The notes: generated from the sequence alone by a model not told the origin. Positions 42,243 to 52,597 are shown, counted from the stretch's first letter. The stretch is DNA of 64,000 nucleotides from Pseudoflavitalea sp. G-6-1-2 (GCF_012927185.1 NZ_JABBGB010000003.1:1054001-1118000); one strand, 5' to 3'. Numbers and translations are program-made.

Positions 42243-43835
42243 TTACTTCTTTTTGATTGTCACATCATCCAGCACAACCTGTGTTTTGCCCGTATTCTCA
42301 AAAACAAGCCTCACCGTTTTCTTATTGTTTACATACTCCGGTCCTGTAGTGAAACGAAGAGTGTTTTGTGTAAACTGATCTTTCCCGCTTGATTGCTGCG
42401 TTATGATTTCCGATAGTTCGCCATTGACCATCGTTACATTATCTATTCTGGCTTTTACAGTGCTCTTGCCCTTACTCCAGTACTCCAGGGTGTAGGCTGT
42501 GCTATTGTCGAGGTAAATATACTGCTCCAGTTTTTCTCCTGCGTTAAGAATTAGTCCTGTGCTGTGATTGCGGCCAGTACCGGGTTTCAGACCTGCGCCT
42601 CCTTCCCATGGCTGCAGGCCGCTGCTGTATTCGAAACCGGGATTGGGCAACTCGTTGCCATCCTGCAATGGCCAGTTGTATGCACGGATATAATCAACTT
42701 CCATACTCACCGTTCCGTCGGAGCCATAGCTTCCGAGGAAAACGCTCATCAGGTGATTGGGGGACATGATCTTTCGTTTGTCTGTATATGCTTTGATGAG
42801 ATTGCCGTTGATGTAATGTTGGATGCTGGTGGGCGTCCACAAAATGCCATGCGTTACCCATTGATCGCGATGCTCATATCCCGTGGCGATATGTGTGTCG
42901 ATATTGTGTTCGAAGCGTCCGTTCTTATCAACATGACCGTGCAATACAAACTGTGCTGTGAGGTATTCGAATATGTCTATTTCGAATACCTGGCCTTTAG
43001 GTCTGATGCCTTTTACACCGTCGAGCTCTGTGCCTTGTTCGAGATAATACTTTAGATCAGGGCCGGGTGAATCGAACCAGAAAGCAGTGTTCAGTCCTTT
43101 GGGATTACCGGTGCTGCTTCGTTTTACCCTGGCTTCAAAGTAGCCACCACGGCTGTTATCGAGCAACTGCTCATTTGTTCTCCAGTCGTAGGTTTGGATG
43201 CTCGATATTTTCTGATTCCCTTTTGGAGTGAACAGTCGGGTAGGGAGGGTATCGTTTACATACAGTTCGATGGTGCGACCGTTCAGGCGATAAGCGGGCT
43301 GAGGGAGCTGATCCGAAAGCATTTCTGCTTTCGATGTTTTATCCAGATAATTGAATGAAGAAAAATAATTGGTTGTCCATTTATTGCGATCGAGCAGGGA
43401 GTCGTTGAATTCATCCTGCCAGAACAATTGCATGCCGGATGGAACAGCAGCCGAGCTGGGGTTCAATTGCAGCTCTGTCAGTTCAGCCGGTTGCAGGTAC
43501 CATTGCCTGGTGGTGACTATTTCCTGATGGGTTGATTTCGATACGCCTGTTTCATTGAATGTTTCGATCCAGATATGGTAATGGGTTTCCGGCAAGACAT
43601 CCTTGATGTAGAAATGCTTTCTGCCCTTATTCAGTAGGGCATTGGGCATCGGTGGCTTCTGGTTGTTGTTACTCCAGTATAGATTGTATCCTGCTATCTT
43701 TCCTTCCTTGTTTTTCAAATCAACCCTGATCCAGCTTCTGGTGGCATAGATACTGAAGTTGTCAGAAGAAACCGGGGTCTGTGACCAGGCCCCGGATGAA
43801 AGTATAAAAACGACAAACACAAAAACGTACTTCAT
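42243..43835 (-). CDS. Secreted GH16-family glycoside hydrolase with fibronectin-like and C-terminal domains
   Basis: This 530-residue protein has a signal peptide (cleaved about SSGAWSQ). An N-terminal fibronectin type III-like domain (about 25-115) is followed by a GH16 jelly roll (about 130-395) with the catalytic ExDxxE motif in VFEIDIFEYL. A C-terminal carbohydrate-binding or galactose-binding-like beta domain (about 395-530) ends in VVLDDVTIKKK. GH16 enzymes cut beta-1,3/1,4 glucans or galactans with retention. The substrate here cannot be read. Translation is almost coupled to SusD (2 nt), placing it in the locus. Confidence 0.88.
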   Translation of the reverse strand: MKYVFVFVVFILSSGAWSQTPVSSDNFSIYATRSWIRVDLKNKEGKIAGYNLYWSNNNQKPPMPNALLNKGRKHFYIKDVLPETHYHIWIETFNETGVSKSTHQEIVTTRQWYLQPAELTELQLNPSSAAVPSGMQLFWQDEFNDSLLDRNKWTTNYFSSFNYLDKTSKAEMLSDQLPQPAYRLNGRTIELYVNDTLPTRLFTPKGNQKISSIQTYDWRTNEQLLDNSRGGYFEARVKRSSTGNPKGLNTAFWFDSPGPDLKYYLEQGTELDGVKGIRPKGQVFEIDIFEYLTAQFVLHGHVDKNGRFEHNIDTHIATGYEHRDQWVTHGILWTPTSIQHYINGNLIKAYTDKRKIMSPNHLMSVFLGSYGSDGTVSMEVDYIRAYNWPLQDGNELPNPGFEYSSGLQPWEGGAGLKPGTGRNHSTGLILNAGEKLEQYIYLDNSTAYTLEYWSKGKSTVKARIDNVTMVNGELSEIITQQSSGKDQFTQNTLRFTTGPEYVNNKKTVRLVFENTGKTQVVLDDVTIKKK

Positions 43836-43837
43836 TG

Positions 43838-45355
43838 CTAGTTGTATCCAAAATTTTGTTTAATAATTCCATTGCTTTGAGTAACTGCCGTGCGTGGTAA
43901 CGGGTACAGTACTTTGAACGATTCTGCGGTTGAAGAACCATCATTGGCTGCACGCTGCGTAAATAGATTCCATCTGATTAGATCGTCTCTTCTCCAGCCT
44001 TCGCCCCATAATTCAAAGAGACGTTCATCCTGTATTTTGGCGAGGAACTGCGCTTTGTTCAAACCCTGTGGCAGCGCTGCTACTCCCGCACGTGTGCGTA
44101 TCAGATTGATGGCATCATATGCATCACTGTTGGGGCCTCCGTTTACTTCGTTGATGCTTTCTGCGAGCATCAGCAATACATCGCCATAACGATAGATGGG
44201 CAGATCCACTGCACTCTTCTGCGAATTGGCTTTTGATGGATCAGGACCGAACTTAACCGGCACTGCGCCCATGTCGCCGGCGGTTCTTGCATTTTTATAG
44301 ATGATGTTGCCGGAGCCGTCCTTGCCGATCGGATAATTTTCCAGCACCACTTTCAATCGTTTATCGTTTGCAGCAAATTTGTCGTAGCTGCTCCATTTCA
44401 TTTTGTATCCGCCCCATGCTGTGAGTGTGATGCCCGAAGGATCTTTGTAGTCTGCGGGCAGCGCATGCGCGAGCCACATATTGGTGTACTGATCACCTCC
44501 GGTGGCTGTGCATACAACGGCGAGGATCATTTCAGGGGATGCTCCGTTCTTATTGGCGATGCTGAACAGGTCTTCGTATTTATCCTGCAATGAATAACCC
44601 ATTGTTTTTATTTTGTTGCCGGCAGCCACTGCTTTCTCCCACTGCTTCTCGTGCATATACAGTTTCATCAATCCGGTAAGTGCTGCGGCTTTGGAGAATC
44701 TGCCGTAGTTGCCTCCGGTGAATCTGTCGGGCAATGCGTCTGCGGCTTCGAGAAAATCCTGCTCTATCTGTTTCACCATTTGTTCGGCTGTAGGCCTGGG
44801 TACGGGCGCTGCATATGGATCGGCGGCTATTTTCGGATCGGTGATGATGGTCAATGGACCGTATGCGAAATAGAGTTGTTCTGCATATTGTGCGCGTAAT
44901 GCCTTCAGTTCTCCGATGAGTCTTTTCTTGAGTGTTTCATCGATCTGAATTGTCTGGATATCTGCAAGTGTGATAGTGATGCGCGAGATGTAAGGAAGAT
45001 AACGTGTATAGTTATGCGTTACCCAATCGAAGTCCGGTGTAAAATTCAGGGTATGCATTTTGCCCCAGTCGTTGCCCCATGCGCAAACACCTTCGTCTGT
45101 GGTCATCATAGCCTGTGTTCTCCATCCGTAAGTGCCGGCGCCCCAGCCGCCCTGCCAGTCTGTACCGCCTGCGAGGCCGGTATAGGCGGCGTTTACAGCT
45201 GCTGTAACTCCTTCGGGTGTTTTTACTACAGAGTTGAGATCGCCAAAACTTACATAGTCGAGTTTTTTCTCACAGGCGCTGAAAAGAATCATGCCACCAC
45301 ATACGCAGGCTAAAGAAAAATATTTATTAAGTGTTCGGTTGTTTATCCGTTTCAT
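43838..45355 (-). CDS. susD: SusD/RagB-family nutrient-binding lipoprotein
   Basis: This 505-residue lipoprotein has a signal with a lipobox Cys in LFSACEKKLDY. The SusD fold is rich in TPR helices (QYAEQLYFAYGPLTIITDPK; YRYGDVLLMLAESINEVNGG). The C-terminal signature is WGEGWRRDDLIRWNLF. It sits on the cell surface as the lid of the SusC channel and captures glycan. It is preceded by susC (17 nt) and followed by the GH16 gene, the classic order. Confidence 0.96.
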   Translation of the reverse strand: MKRINNRTLNKYFSLACVCGGMILFSACEKKLDYVSFGDLNSVVKTPEGVTAAVNAAYTGLAGGTDWQGGWGAGTYGWRTQAMMTTDEGVCAWGNDWGKMHTLNFTPDFDWVTHNYTRYLPYISRITITLADIQTIQIDETLKKRLIGELKALRAQYAEQLYFAYGPLTIITDPKIAADPYAAPVPRPTAEQMVKQIEQDFLEAADALPDRFTGGNYGRFSKAAALTGLMKLYMHEKQWEKAVAAGNKIKTMGYSLQDKYEDLFSIANKNGASPEMILAVVCTATGGDQYTNMWLAHALPADYKDPSGITLTAWGGYKMKWSSYDKFAANDKRLKVVLENYPIGKDGSGNIIYKNARTAGDMGAVPVKFGPDPSKANSQKSAVDLPIYRYGDVLLMLAESINEVNGGPNSDAYDAINLIRTRAGVAALPQGLNKAQFLAKIQDERLFELWGEGWRRDDLIRWNLFTQRAANDGSSTAESFKVLYPLPRTAVTQSNGIIKQNFGYN

Positions 45356-45372
45356 AACAAGTTCTTTTTAGA

Positions 45373-48300
45373 TCAGAAAGATGCATTGATGCCAAATACA
45401 TAGCTTTTTACCAGTGGGTAATAATTGGTAGTGCTCAACTCCGGATCGAGGCCAGGATACTTTGTGATAGTGAAAGCATTCTGTACATCGAACGAAACCC
45501 TGATGGCTGAGAAGATCTTCTGATTAGCCAGCAGTTTAGCAGGAATGGAATATCCCAGCGTGATGTTCCTTGCACGAAGAAAGTCTGCATCTACAAGCCA
45601 GTAGGTGGAGTTGTTCTGATAACCGCCATAGGTATCATCAAACAAAGCAGTAGGGAAATTGCCGCCGGTATTTTTGATGCTCCAGCGCTGGTCTTTGGTT
45701 GGCATGGCATTGAATCCGAATGTGAGCATGTCTTTCTCTGTTGCTCTGCCAGCCTGCACCGGCGACCACTTCTGTTGTTTTACACCAGAGAAATAAATGT
45801 TGAGATCAAAACCTTTGTATTTGAATGTATTTCCGATGCCAAAAATGAAACGCGGGTCCTGATTGCCGATGTAAGTGCGGTCCGCATCTGTAATTTTCCC
45901 GTCGGGTCCGGTGAGATTTCCATTTGCATCGTATCCGTGAATGTCTTTGATGATCACACCGCCGGGCAGCATGTTTGCCATCTGGGCAGGACCTTTGCCT
46001 GCATTACCCTGATATATGCCTTCTGCAATGTAGCCCCAGAAAGGAGTGAAGAGTGCATTACGTCCTTTTTCATTTTCGTATTTGGGCAGCACTTTCAATG
46101 CTTCGGGAGAACGCTCTACCCAGAAGTTGCGGTAGTGTGAGAAGTTGATATTGGTAGACCAGCTGAATCCACCTGATGCAGCAGCACGGATGTTCTTAGA
46201 TTCGAGACTCACTTCATATCCGGTAGATCTTGTCTTACCTGCATTGCCATACACACCATTGATGATGAAACCGGCAGGGTAGGGAACAAACGCAATAAGG
46301 TTGCGGATGGTTTTATTGAAGTAATCAACCGAACCGGTGATTCTGTTATTGAAAAGGGCGAAGTCTGCACCTACATTTATTTCACCGGCAGTTTCCCAGG
46401 TGAGGTTCGGGCTTTCTGCGCGAATGAGCGCCAGGCCCGATGCTACACTATTGTTGCCGAAATATGCGTTGAGACTGGTTCCGTATTGTGCAAAGGCCGC
46501 AGATGCAAATGAACTGTTGCCTGTTTCTCCATAACCAACGCGGACTTTGAGGTAGGAGACTGGCTTCAGCGCACTCATCCACGATTCATCAGACAGTACC
46601 CAACCTGCTGACACAGCAGGGAAGTAGCCCCATTTTTTGTTGTTGGCAAAAATGGATGATCCGTCTCTTCTTACCGATGCCTGCAGAGAGATATTTCCGT
46701 TGAATGTATAGATTGCACGTGCAAAATAAGAAGCCCATGTAGTCTGGCTTTTGCTGGAACCTACAATTGGTTTGTCCGATTGGCCTGATTGCAGCGCGTA
46801 GTATTGTGATATGTCAGACAGGAAGTTCTGATTGCCTGCGTTGAGACCTTCCCAGTCTGTTTGCTGGAAAGTATAACCAGCCACTGCATTTACGTGATGC
46901 TTCGCACTGATCTCTTTATCGTAGCTGAGTGTGTACTCATACAATTTCGATTGAGAGCCGGACTCGATGATTTCCGCAGATCCGTTGGCTTGTGTGCCGT
47001 ACAGAAATGTCTTGGGGAAATAAGTAGATCTTTTGGAGGCCGATTGGTCGTAGCTGAAACCAGCTCTGGCTTTCAGTCCGCTGATGATGCTCCATTCTCC
47101 ATAAGCACTTGTAAGGAATCTGTTTGTTTTGGTGAGATCCGATATCGTTGCGTAAGACAATGGGTTGGGGATGTTCGGATAGTATGGACTCAATGGATAA
47201 CTGCCATCTGTGCCGCGCAGCGGGATATTCGGAGCCCAGTAAATAGCGGCTGTTACGATGCCTCCGTTTTCCAGTGTTCCATTGGTGATGGTGTTGTTAG
47301 ATTGAGCATTGGACACCACTATATTGGCGCCTATCTTGATTTTTTTGCTCAGAATATGATCGATATTCAGTCGGCCGTTGTAACGTTTGAAATCGGTTCC
47401 GATCAGCACACCTTTCTGATCGAAGTAGTTGCCGGATGCGAAGAATTTTGTTTTGTTATTGCCTCCGGTGAGCGAGATATTGTGCTGTTGTGTGTTGCCC
47501 GATTGAGTGATGGCATCCGTGGCAGATTTGCCTGTTGGAGCATTGTCGATTTCCTGCTGGGTGTAAAATGGTTTGTAGGGAGTAACAGTAGAACCATCGA
47601 CTGAGCCATACCAGGGGCCAATCTTGTTGTCTTTGTACCATTTTTCTTCTCCGAGCAGATTGCGTTCCGTCATGTATTCGCGGGCGCCATACACGGGATA
47701 CATTTTATCTACCCGCTGAATGCCGTAGGTGCCGGTATATTGAAGCGTTGATTTCCCTTCAACTCCTTTTTTTGTAGTGATCAATACCACGCCGGCACCT
47801 GCACGTGCACCGTAGATGGAAGCTGCACTCGCATCTTTCAGAAACTGAATCGATTCAATGTCATTAGGATTGATGAAGTTCATCGGAGATTTATCCACCC
47901 CGCCTGATTTGTACTTCGATCCTACGCCGGCATTCATTTCAGGCTGACCCGCATTGTCGTTCACAGGTACTCCGTCGATTACATAGAGTACACCTGCATT
48001 GGCGAATGAGGGGTTGCTTCTGATCTGTACGGTAACGCCTGCGCCCGGTTGACCGGTTGCCTGCAAAACCTGCACCCCGGCTGCTTTTCCCTGCAGTGTC
48101 TGCTGAAAGCTGGATGCCACGCTGCTGTTCAGGTCCTTGCCTTCCACTTTGGAAACTGCACCAGTTACATTTTTTTGTTTGATGGCGCCGTATCCGATTA
48201 CGATTACACTCGACAACGATTTGCTGGCGGAAACCAGATTGATGTCGATGGTTGACTGGCCACGGTAGATCCATTCCAGTTCCTCATAACTCACGTGTGT

Positions 48301-48840
48301 GATCACCAGAACATTTCCGTCCTCGAGGTCGAGGCTAAAGCGGCCATTGTTATCGGTTTGAACGCTTTTGCCGGTTCCTTTTATGGTGATCACAGCGCCG
48401 GGAATGCCGTTGCCGTTCTCATCTTTTATTTGTCCGGATACTGCGGCACGCTCTGCATACACCAGGGTACCGGCGGACTCCTTTTCGGATGCCTTTTTTA
48501 ATACAACAGTGCGCCCTTTGATCTCATAGACCAATGGCTGATTTTTCATCAGTTGATTCAATGCTTCTTTCAGTGGAGCATTTTTCAGATCGAGTGTAAC
48601 GGGTTGCGTGTTTTCGAGCAGGGAAGCGACATAAAAGAAATTGTATCCGCTTTTACTGCGCAGCTCTTCGAGCGCTTTCTGAAAGGAGGCATTTTTTACA
48701 GCCAGCGTAATAGTTTGCGCAGTGGCTGCAAGATTCATTTGCAACAGAGACGCAAGCAGTAAGATCCTGGCGCCGGAAAGCCATTTGCGGAAAGGCCGCT
48801 TGCATGGCATGGACGTTAATTTCGGTTTAGTTGATCTCAT
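45373..48840 (-). CDS. susC: SusC/RagA TonB-dependent transducer with STN domain
   Basis: This 1155-residue protein has a signal peptide, a secretin/TonB N-terminal (STN) domain (about 42-115; ITLAVKNASFQKALEEL), a carboxypeptidase-regulatory-like beta domain (about 130-215), a TonB-box region (VIVIGYGAIKQKNVTGAVS), a plug (about 230-340) and a 22-strand barrel ending in FGINASF. The STN domain contacts the FecR anti-sigma factor, so substrate binding here triggers transcription via the upstream sigma/FecR pair. It imports oligosaccharides with SusD. Confidence 0.97.
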   Translation of the reverse strand: MRSTKPKLTSMPCKRPFRKWLSGARILLLASLLQMNLAATAQTITLAVKNASFQKALEELRSKSGYNFFYVASLLENTQPVTLDLKNAPLKEALNQLMKNQPLVYEIKGRTVVLKKASEKESAGTLVYAERAAVSGQIKDENGNGIPGAVITIKGTGKSVQTDNNGRFSLDLEDGNVLVITHVSYEELEWIYRGQSTIDINLVSASKSLSSVIVIGYGAIKQKNVTGAVSKVEGKDLNSSVASSFQQTLQGKAAGVQVLQATGQPGAGVTVQIRSNPSFANAGVLYVIDGVPVNDNAGQPEMNAGVGSKYKSGGVDKSPMNFINPNDIESIQFLKDASAASIYGARAGAGVVLITTKKGVEGKSTLQYTGTYGIQRVDKMYPVYGAREYMTERNLLGEEKWYKDNKIGPWYGSVDGSTVTPYKPFYTQQEIDNAPTGKSATDAITQSGNTQQHNISLTGGNNKTKFFASGNYFDQKGVLIGTDFKRYNGRLNIDHILSKKIKIGANIVVSNAQSNNTITNGTLENGGIVTAAIYWAPNIPLRGTDGSYPLSPYYPNIPNPLSYATISDLTKTNRFLTSAYGEWSIISGLKARAGFSYDQSASKRSTYFPKTFLYGTQANGSAEIIESGSQSKLYEYTLSYDKEISAKHHVNAVAGYTFQQTDWEGLNAGNQNFLSDISQYYALQSGQSDKPIVGSSKSQTTWASYFARAIYTFNGNISLQASVRRDGSSIFANNKKWGYFPAVSAGWVLSDESWMSALKPVSYLKVRVGYGETGNSSFASAAFAQYGTSLNAYFGNNSVASGLALIRAESPNLTWETAGEINVGADFALFNNRITGSVDYFNKTIRNLIAFVPYPAGFIINGVYGNAGKTRSTGYEVSLESKNIRAAASGGFSWSTNINFSHYRNFWVERSPEALKVLPKYENEKGRNALFTPFWGYIAEGIYQGNAGKGPAQMANMLPGGVIIKDIHGYDANGNLTGPDGKITDADRTYIGNQDPRFIFGIGNTFKYKGFDLNIYFSGVKQQKWSPVQAGRATEKDMLTFGFNAMPTKDQRWSIKNTGGNFPTALFDDTYGGYQNNSTYWLVDADFLRARNITLGYSIPAKLLANQKIFSAIRVSFDVQNAFTITKYPGLDPELSTTNYYPLVKSYVFGINASF

Positions 48841-48910
48841 AAATTTTCGATTGGTTGGAAACTGTTTGCTGAATTACCCGGAGGGTCAGTTTATTATTGT
48901 GTGGAGTGGG

Positions 48911-49840
48911 TTAGAATTTGCTGATGTAAATTTTTCTTCCTTCCTGTCTGCATCGCAGCAGGCTGGTGGTTTGTATGATCTCGAGTATTTCCGGGATGCT
49001 CTGACGGAGAGCGAAATTTCCGTTCATTCCATCCATTGGTATATGGCCTTCATAGATCACCTGTATATCGTGAAAGCGGCTGATCTTACGCATGATGCCA
49101 TAGATGTTTTCATTCCTGAATTCGAGATTGCCTTTCTTCCAGCTCACTGCCATGGCGGTGTCTGCCTTGCGGATGGTGAGTTTGCCTGCATCATCGAGCA
49201 GTGTTTGTTCGCCGGGTTCCAGCGTTATCTGATTGTTTACTTTAACTGATCCTTCGAGCAGAGTAGTCTGAACAAGCGGATCATCACTGTAGCTGCTGAT
49301 ATTGAAATGAGTGCCCAATACTTTTACTTCCTGATCCCGCGACTGTACAATGAATGGTTTTTCCTTATCCTTCGCCACTTCAAAATATGCTTCACCGGTC
49401 AGTTCCACTCTTCGTTCAGTTGTTGAAGCGAAACTCGCGGGGTATTTCAGGTGCGATGCTGCATTGAGCCAAACATTGGTTCCGTCGGGCAATGTAATAT
49501 GGCGTTGTTGACCTTTTTCAGTGGCAAGTATATTGTAGGGCATTGATGGTTGTTTGCTGGAAATGTTTACTGAAAAGAATCCTCCGGACATATAAAGTAT
49601 CAGTACTGCCGCCGCCGCAGCTACACCCGACCAGATGATGAGTTTTCTGTAGCTTTTGCCTTTGATACGGCTTTCAATGTTTTGCAGCATCTGTTGTTGC
49701 CTGTCGGGAAAGTCAGCAGGCATGGGGCTTTGCTGCTCCTGTGCTGCATTGCACCAGTTGTTGTACAGCTCAAGATCCTGATCTGTATGGGTGCCGGCTG
49801 CAATTCTGTCGATGGCTTGTTGTAATGCTTCCTTACTCAT
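48911..49840 (-). CDS. fecR: FecR-family anti-sigma regulator
   Basis: This 309-residue protein has a cytosolic anti-sigma N terminus, one TM helix (about 73-90; LIIWSGVAAAAAVLILYMSGG), a FecR periplasmic domain (KGQQRHITLPDGTNVWLNAASHLKYP; GEAYFEVAKDKEKPFIV) and a C-terminal STN-like segment (IRKISRFHDIQVIYEG). It passes the SusC signal to the sigma factor 84 bp upstream. Confidence 0.95.
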   Translation of the reverse strand: MSKEALQQAIDRIAAGTHTDQDLELYNNWCNAAQEQQSPMPADFPDRQQQMLQNIESRIKGKSYRKLIIWSGVAAAAAVLILYMSGGFFSVNISSKQPSMPYNILATEKGQQRHITLPDGTNVWLNAASHLKYPASFASTTERRVELTGEAYFEVAKDKEKPFIVQSRDQEVKVLGTHFNISSYSDDPLVQTTLLEGSVKVNNQITLEPGEQTLLDDAGKLTIRKADTAMAVSWKKGNLEFRNENIYGIMRKISRFHDIQVIYEGHIPMDGMNGNFALRQSIPEILEIIQTTSLLRCRQEGRKIYISKF

Positions 49841-49924
49841 AGTGTGCAGTCACCGGGTTTGAACCGGTTTCTGTATGATAAGGAACATGAACGAAGTGTA
49901 TCCCCTAAGACATTCAAAAAAATA

Positions 49925-50461
49925 TTACAGAAAAACTGACCAGAAAGACATTTTGCCCAAATGCAGTTTGAGTTTTTTGAGGGAGATGGTCATCTGTGCT
50001 TCTACCGTTTTTTCGGAGATGCCAAGCCGGGCGGCGATTTCCTTGTTGGAAAAATATTGTTCCCTGCTCAGCTGATATATTTCTCTCGCCCGTGGCGGCA
50101 ATGTTTTGATGAAGTCTGCGATGGTTTCGCGGAGTTGTTTTATTTCGAGGTCTTCACCGGTAGAAAGTGTATTGATAGCAATGGGATGTGATGAGAGTAT
50201 TGCTTCTTTTCTCTTGCTGCTCACGATGATGCGCGACAGCTTGTATTTGATAGCTGCAAGCAGATATCCTTTCAGGTTGCTGATGTTGAGCTTTTCGCGG
50301 TTGGTCCAGAGCCAGACGAATATGTCCTGCACTGCATCTGTACATTCTTCATCATTTTGCAGAATATGAAGTGCATACCTGTACATCATTTCGGAGTACC
50401 GGAAATAAATGGTGTTGAATGCATCCATGTCTCCGTTACGGAGCTGTTCAGTGAGCAGCAA
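49925..50461 (-). CDS. ECF sigma factor of the FecI/SigX type
   Basis: This 178-residue sigma factor has a region 2 (DAFNTIYFRYSEMMYRYALHI; CTDAVQDIFVWLW) and region 4 (LPPRAREIYQLSREQYFSNKEIAARLGISEKTVEAQM). It heads the sigma-FecR-SusC-SusD-GH16-phosphodiesterase locus and should drive susC transcription when FecR is triggered. The 179 bp upstream of it show no strong consensus promoter. Confidence 0.95.
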   Translation of the reverse strand: MLLTEQLRNGDMDAFNTIYFRYSEMMYRYALHILQNDEECTDAVQDIFVWLWTNREKLNISNLKGYLLAAIKYKLSRIIVSSKRKEAILSSHPIAINTLSTGEDLEIKQLRETIADFIKTLPPRAREIYQLSREQYFSNKEIAARLGISEKTVEAQMTISLKKLKLHLGKMSFWSVFL

Positions 50462-50640
50462 ATCAGTTTGCTGTTCCTGATTGTGGGCTACAGAAAGGTA
50501 TGGCAGTATGGCTTCTATTTGAATCGTTTTTACGTCGCTGGGAATGACGAATTTTAAACGATACTACCAACATTTATGTAAACTAACAACAGCAAATGGC
50601 ACGCAAACGATTGTGCTATTTATTATCCGGAATATGTCAA

Positions 50641-51057
50641 TCAGAAAAGGCCGATCTGCTTCATGATACTGGCATTGTCGATCAGGTTCCAGGTCTCGGC
50701 AATCTGTCCTTCTTCATTGAAAAGATGCAGGTCCCAAAACGCTGCAGTGATTGGCTTATGTGTAGGTGCAATACCCATTACAGCCTTGTTATGGATAGCT
50801 GTAGCGATACTGCGACCCATTACCCAGTTGTCTTCCGCCACTGCATGTTCAACGGTCAGCTGAAGATTGTCCCAGGTGTTGTGCAGCCCCTCGAAAAACT
50901 GTTGAATTACCTGCCGTCCTTTCTCCGCAGGCATGGATTTCACGATATGATCAGCAGCATAATATTCTAAGCACCCGGCAATATCTTTCCGGTTGAATGC
51001 TTCTTTGGCGGCAAGATAATTGGCTTTGTTTCTTGCTGCCTTGTTTTGTATTTCCAT
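50641..51057 (-). CDS. SnoaL-like ester cyclase family protein
   Basis: The start ATG 51057 (MEIQNKAARNKANY) is preferred over 51081. The 138-residue product has the NTF2-like cone fold of SnoaL proteins: YLAAKEAFNRKDIAGCLEYYAADHIVKSM, GRQVIQQFFEGLHNTWDNLQLTVEHAVAEDNWVMGR, KPITAAFWDLHLFNEEGQIAETWNLID. It may be a small-molecule cyclase or isomerase, or a binding protein. It lies 88 bp downstream of a MocR regulator on the same strand and could be co-transcribed. Confidence 0.85.
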   Translation of the reverse strand: MEIQNKAARNKANYLAAKEAFNRKDIAGCLEYYAADHIVKSMPAEKGRQVIQQFFEGLHNTWDNLQLTVEHAVAEDNWVMGRSIATAIHNKAVMGIAPTHKPITAAFWDLHLFNEEGQIAETWNLIDNASIMKQIGLF

Positions 51058-51145
51058 TAAGGATGGTTTATATGAAAGCAATGTTGTTGATGGTTCGAAC
51101 CATACTCATAAAATACAAAAAATGTATCAGCCGGGAACTTTTTTT

Positions 51146-52594
51146 TCAGCGTTGTTTCAGTGTTGATTTCAATAGGTTTACTGCCGCTTCCAGCTCTTTT
51201 TCGTCCATAGAGGCAAAACCAAAACGAAACGCGTTCTGTTTATTGTAAACCCTTGCTATTCTTAATTCCGGGATTTTTGTGAGTTGCGCAACTGAATAAC
51301 CCGGCTGTAACTTAACCCAGATGGCCATTCCGCCGGATGGCATCGACCAGGTGATGTATTTGCTGAGGCAAGCTTTCAGCAGGGAATCCAGAAAATCTCT
51401 GCGCTGATGGTAAATCTTCTTCGCTTTTTTCAGGTGGCGTTTGATTTCTCCGTTTCTGATCAGAGTGGCGAGCGCGTTTTGCATGTAACCATCACCTCCG
51501 GTGTCTATCAGTGCTCTGAGTGCAGTGCATTGTTCGATGAAGTTGGCAGGTGCCACCATAAATCCTATGCGCAGTCCGGGATCGAGAACTTTGGAGAAGG
51601 AGCCGATGTAAAGAATATTGCCTTTGTGATTACTGCTGGCCAAAGGCAGATAAGGAGAGGATGTATAATGATAGTCGTAATCATAATCATCTTCGATTAT
51701 GGCAAACCCATATTTGTTGGAAAGCTCCAGCAGCTTCATTCTTCTTTCCACACTCAATGTAACGGTGGTTGGATAATGATGATGCGGAATCACATACACC
51801 GCTGTTATTTTTTTCTTTTTGCAAAGCGTTTCAATGGCAGTTGTATCGATACCATTCTCATCGATATTAACTTCGATAACGTTTGCGCCTGTTTCTTCGA
51901 AGGCCTTGCTGGCTACGGGATAGCCGGGTTTGGCTACAATGATGTTCGAACCCGTCTGCAGCAATAACCGGGCGGAAAGATAAATGCTCATCTGTGCTCC
52001 ATGCGTGATAAGGATGTTCTCTGCACCCATATTCAGCCCTCTTGTTTCGGATAAGTATCGAACCAGTTCGGTACGCAGCATGGCCGTTCCCTGATCTGTT
52101 CCGGTATGTGCATTTTTGATGGCGTATTTTCTGGAGGTAAATGTGCGATAGGTTTTGAGCAATTCATCGATGGGCGATAAGCGCACATCGGGATAGCCGT
52201 CGTCGATAATCAATGTAGGAATGGACGTTTCAGACTGAGCTTTTACCTGGGCCACTGTTTTTCTGAAGGGCAGTTTGAAATTTCCTGCGAATGGAGAAGC
52301 GGATTCTGCCGCATTCCATTTCTGTGGTTTGAGCAACGGGATCCGCTCAGATACCGAAACATGCTTTCTCGGAACAATGGTGATCCAGTCCTGCGCATTC
52401 AATTCTTCATACGCAGCAATGGCTGTTTTGCGATGGATGTTCAGTGTCCTCGCCAGTTCACGACTGCCCGGAAGATGCACGCCCGGCCTGAGTGTACCGT
52501 TCCTGATGGCGTTGATAATGCTTACGGCAATCTGTTTGTAGACGGCTGTTTTGCTGTTTTTATCGATGAGTATGATCCGTTCGAATGGTAGCAT
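51146..52594 (-). CDS. MocR/PdxR-type regulator (GntR HTH + aminotransferase fold)
   Basis: The start is set at ATG 52594 (MLPFERIILIDKNSK); the longer frame would begin with TTG inside the promoter. The 482-residue product has an N-terminal winged helix (AVSIINAIRNGTLRPGVHLPGSRELARTL) and a large class I aminotransferase domain with a PLP-lysine candidate in YIGSFSKVLDPGLRIG. MocR proteins such as PdxR sense PLP or amino-acid adducts. Its promoter overlaps that of the divergent GNAT gene, and an inverted repeat lies between them. Confidence 0.9.
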   Translation of the reverse strand: MLPFERIILIDKNSKTAVYKQIAVSIINAIRNGTLRPGVHLPGSRELARTLNIHRKTAIAAYEELNAQDWITIVPRKHVSVSERIPLLKPQKWNAAESASPFAGNFKLPFRKTVAQVKAQSETSIPTLIIDDGYPDVRLSPIDELLKTYRTFTSRKYAIKNAHTGTDQGTAMLRTELVRYLSETRGLNMGAENILITHGAQMSIYLSARLLLQTGSNIIVAKPGYPVASKAFEETGANVIEVNIDENGIDTTAIETLCKKKKITAVYVIPHHHYPTTVTLSVERRMKLLELSNKYGFAIIEDDYDYDYHYTSSPYLPLASSNHKGNILYIGSFSKVLDPGLRIGFMVAPANFIEQCTALRALIDTGGDGYMQNALATLIRNGEIKRHLKKAKKIYHQRRDFLDSLLKACLSKYITWSMPSGGMAIWVKLQPGYSVAQLTKIPELRIARVYNKQNAFRFGFASMDEKELEAAVNLLKSTLKQR

Positions 52595-52597
52595 ATC

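Noticed and set aside
46861-47604. Plus-strand 247-codon frame
   Set aside because: Antisense shadow of the SusC barrel; odd Cys-rich composition and no motif.
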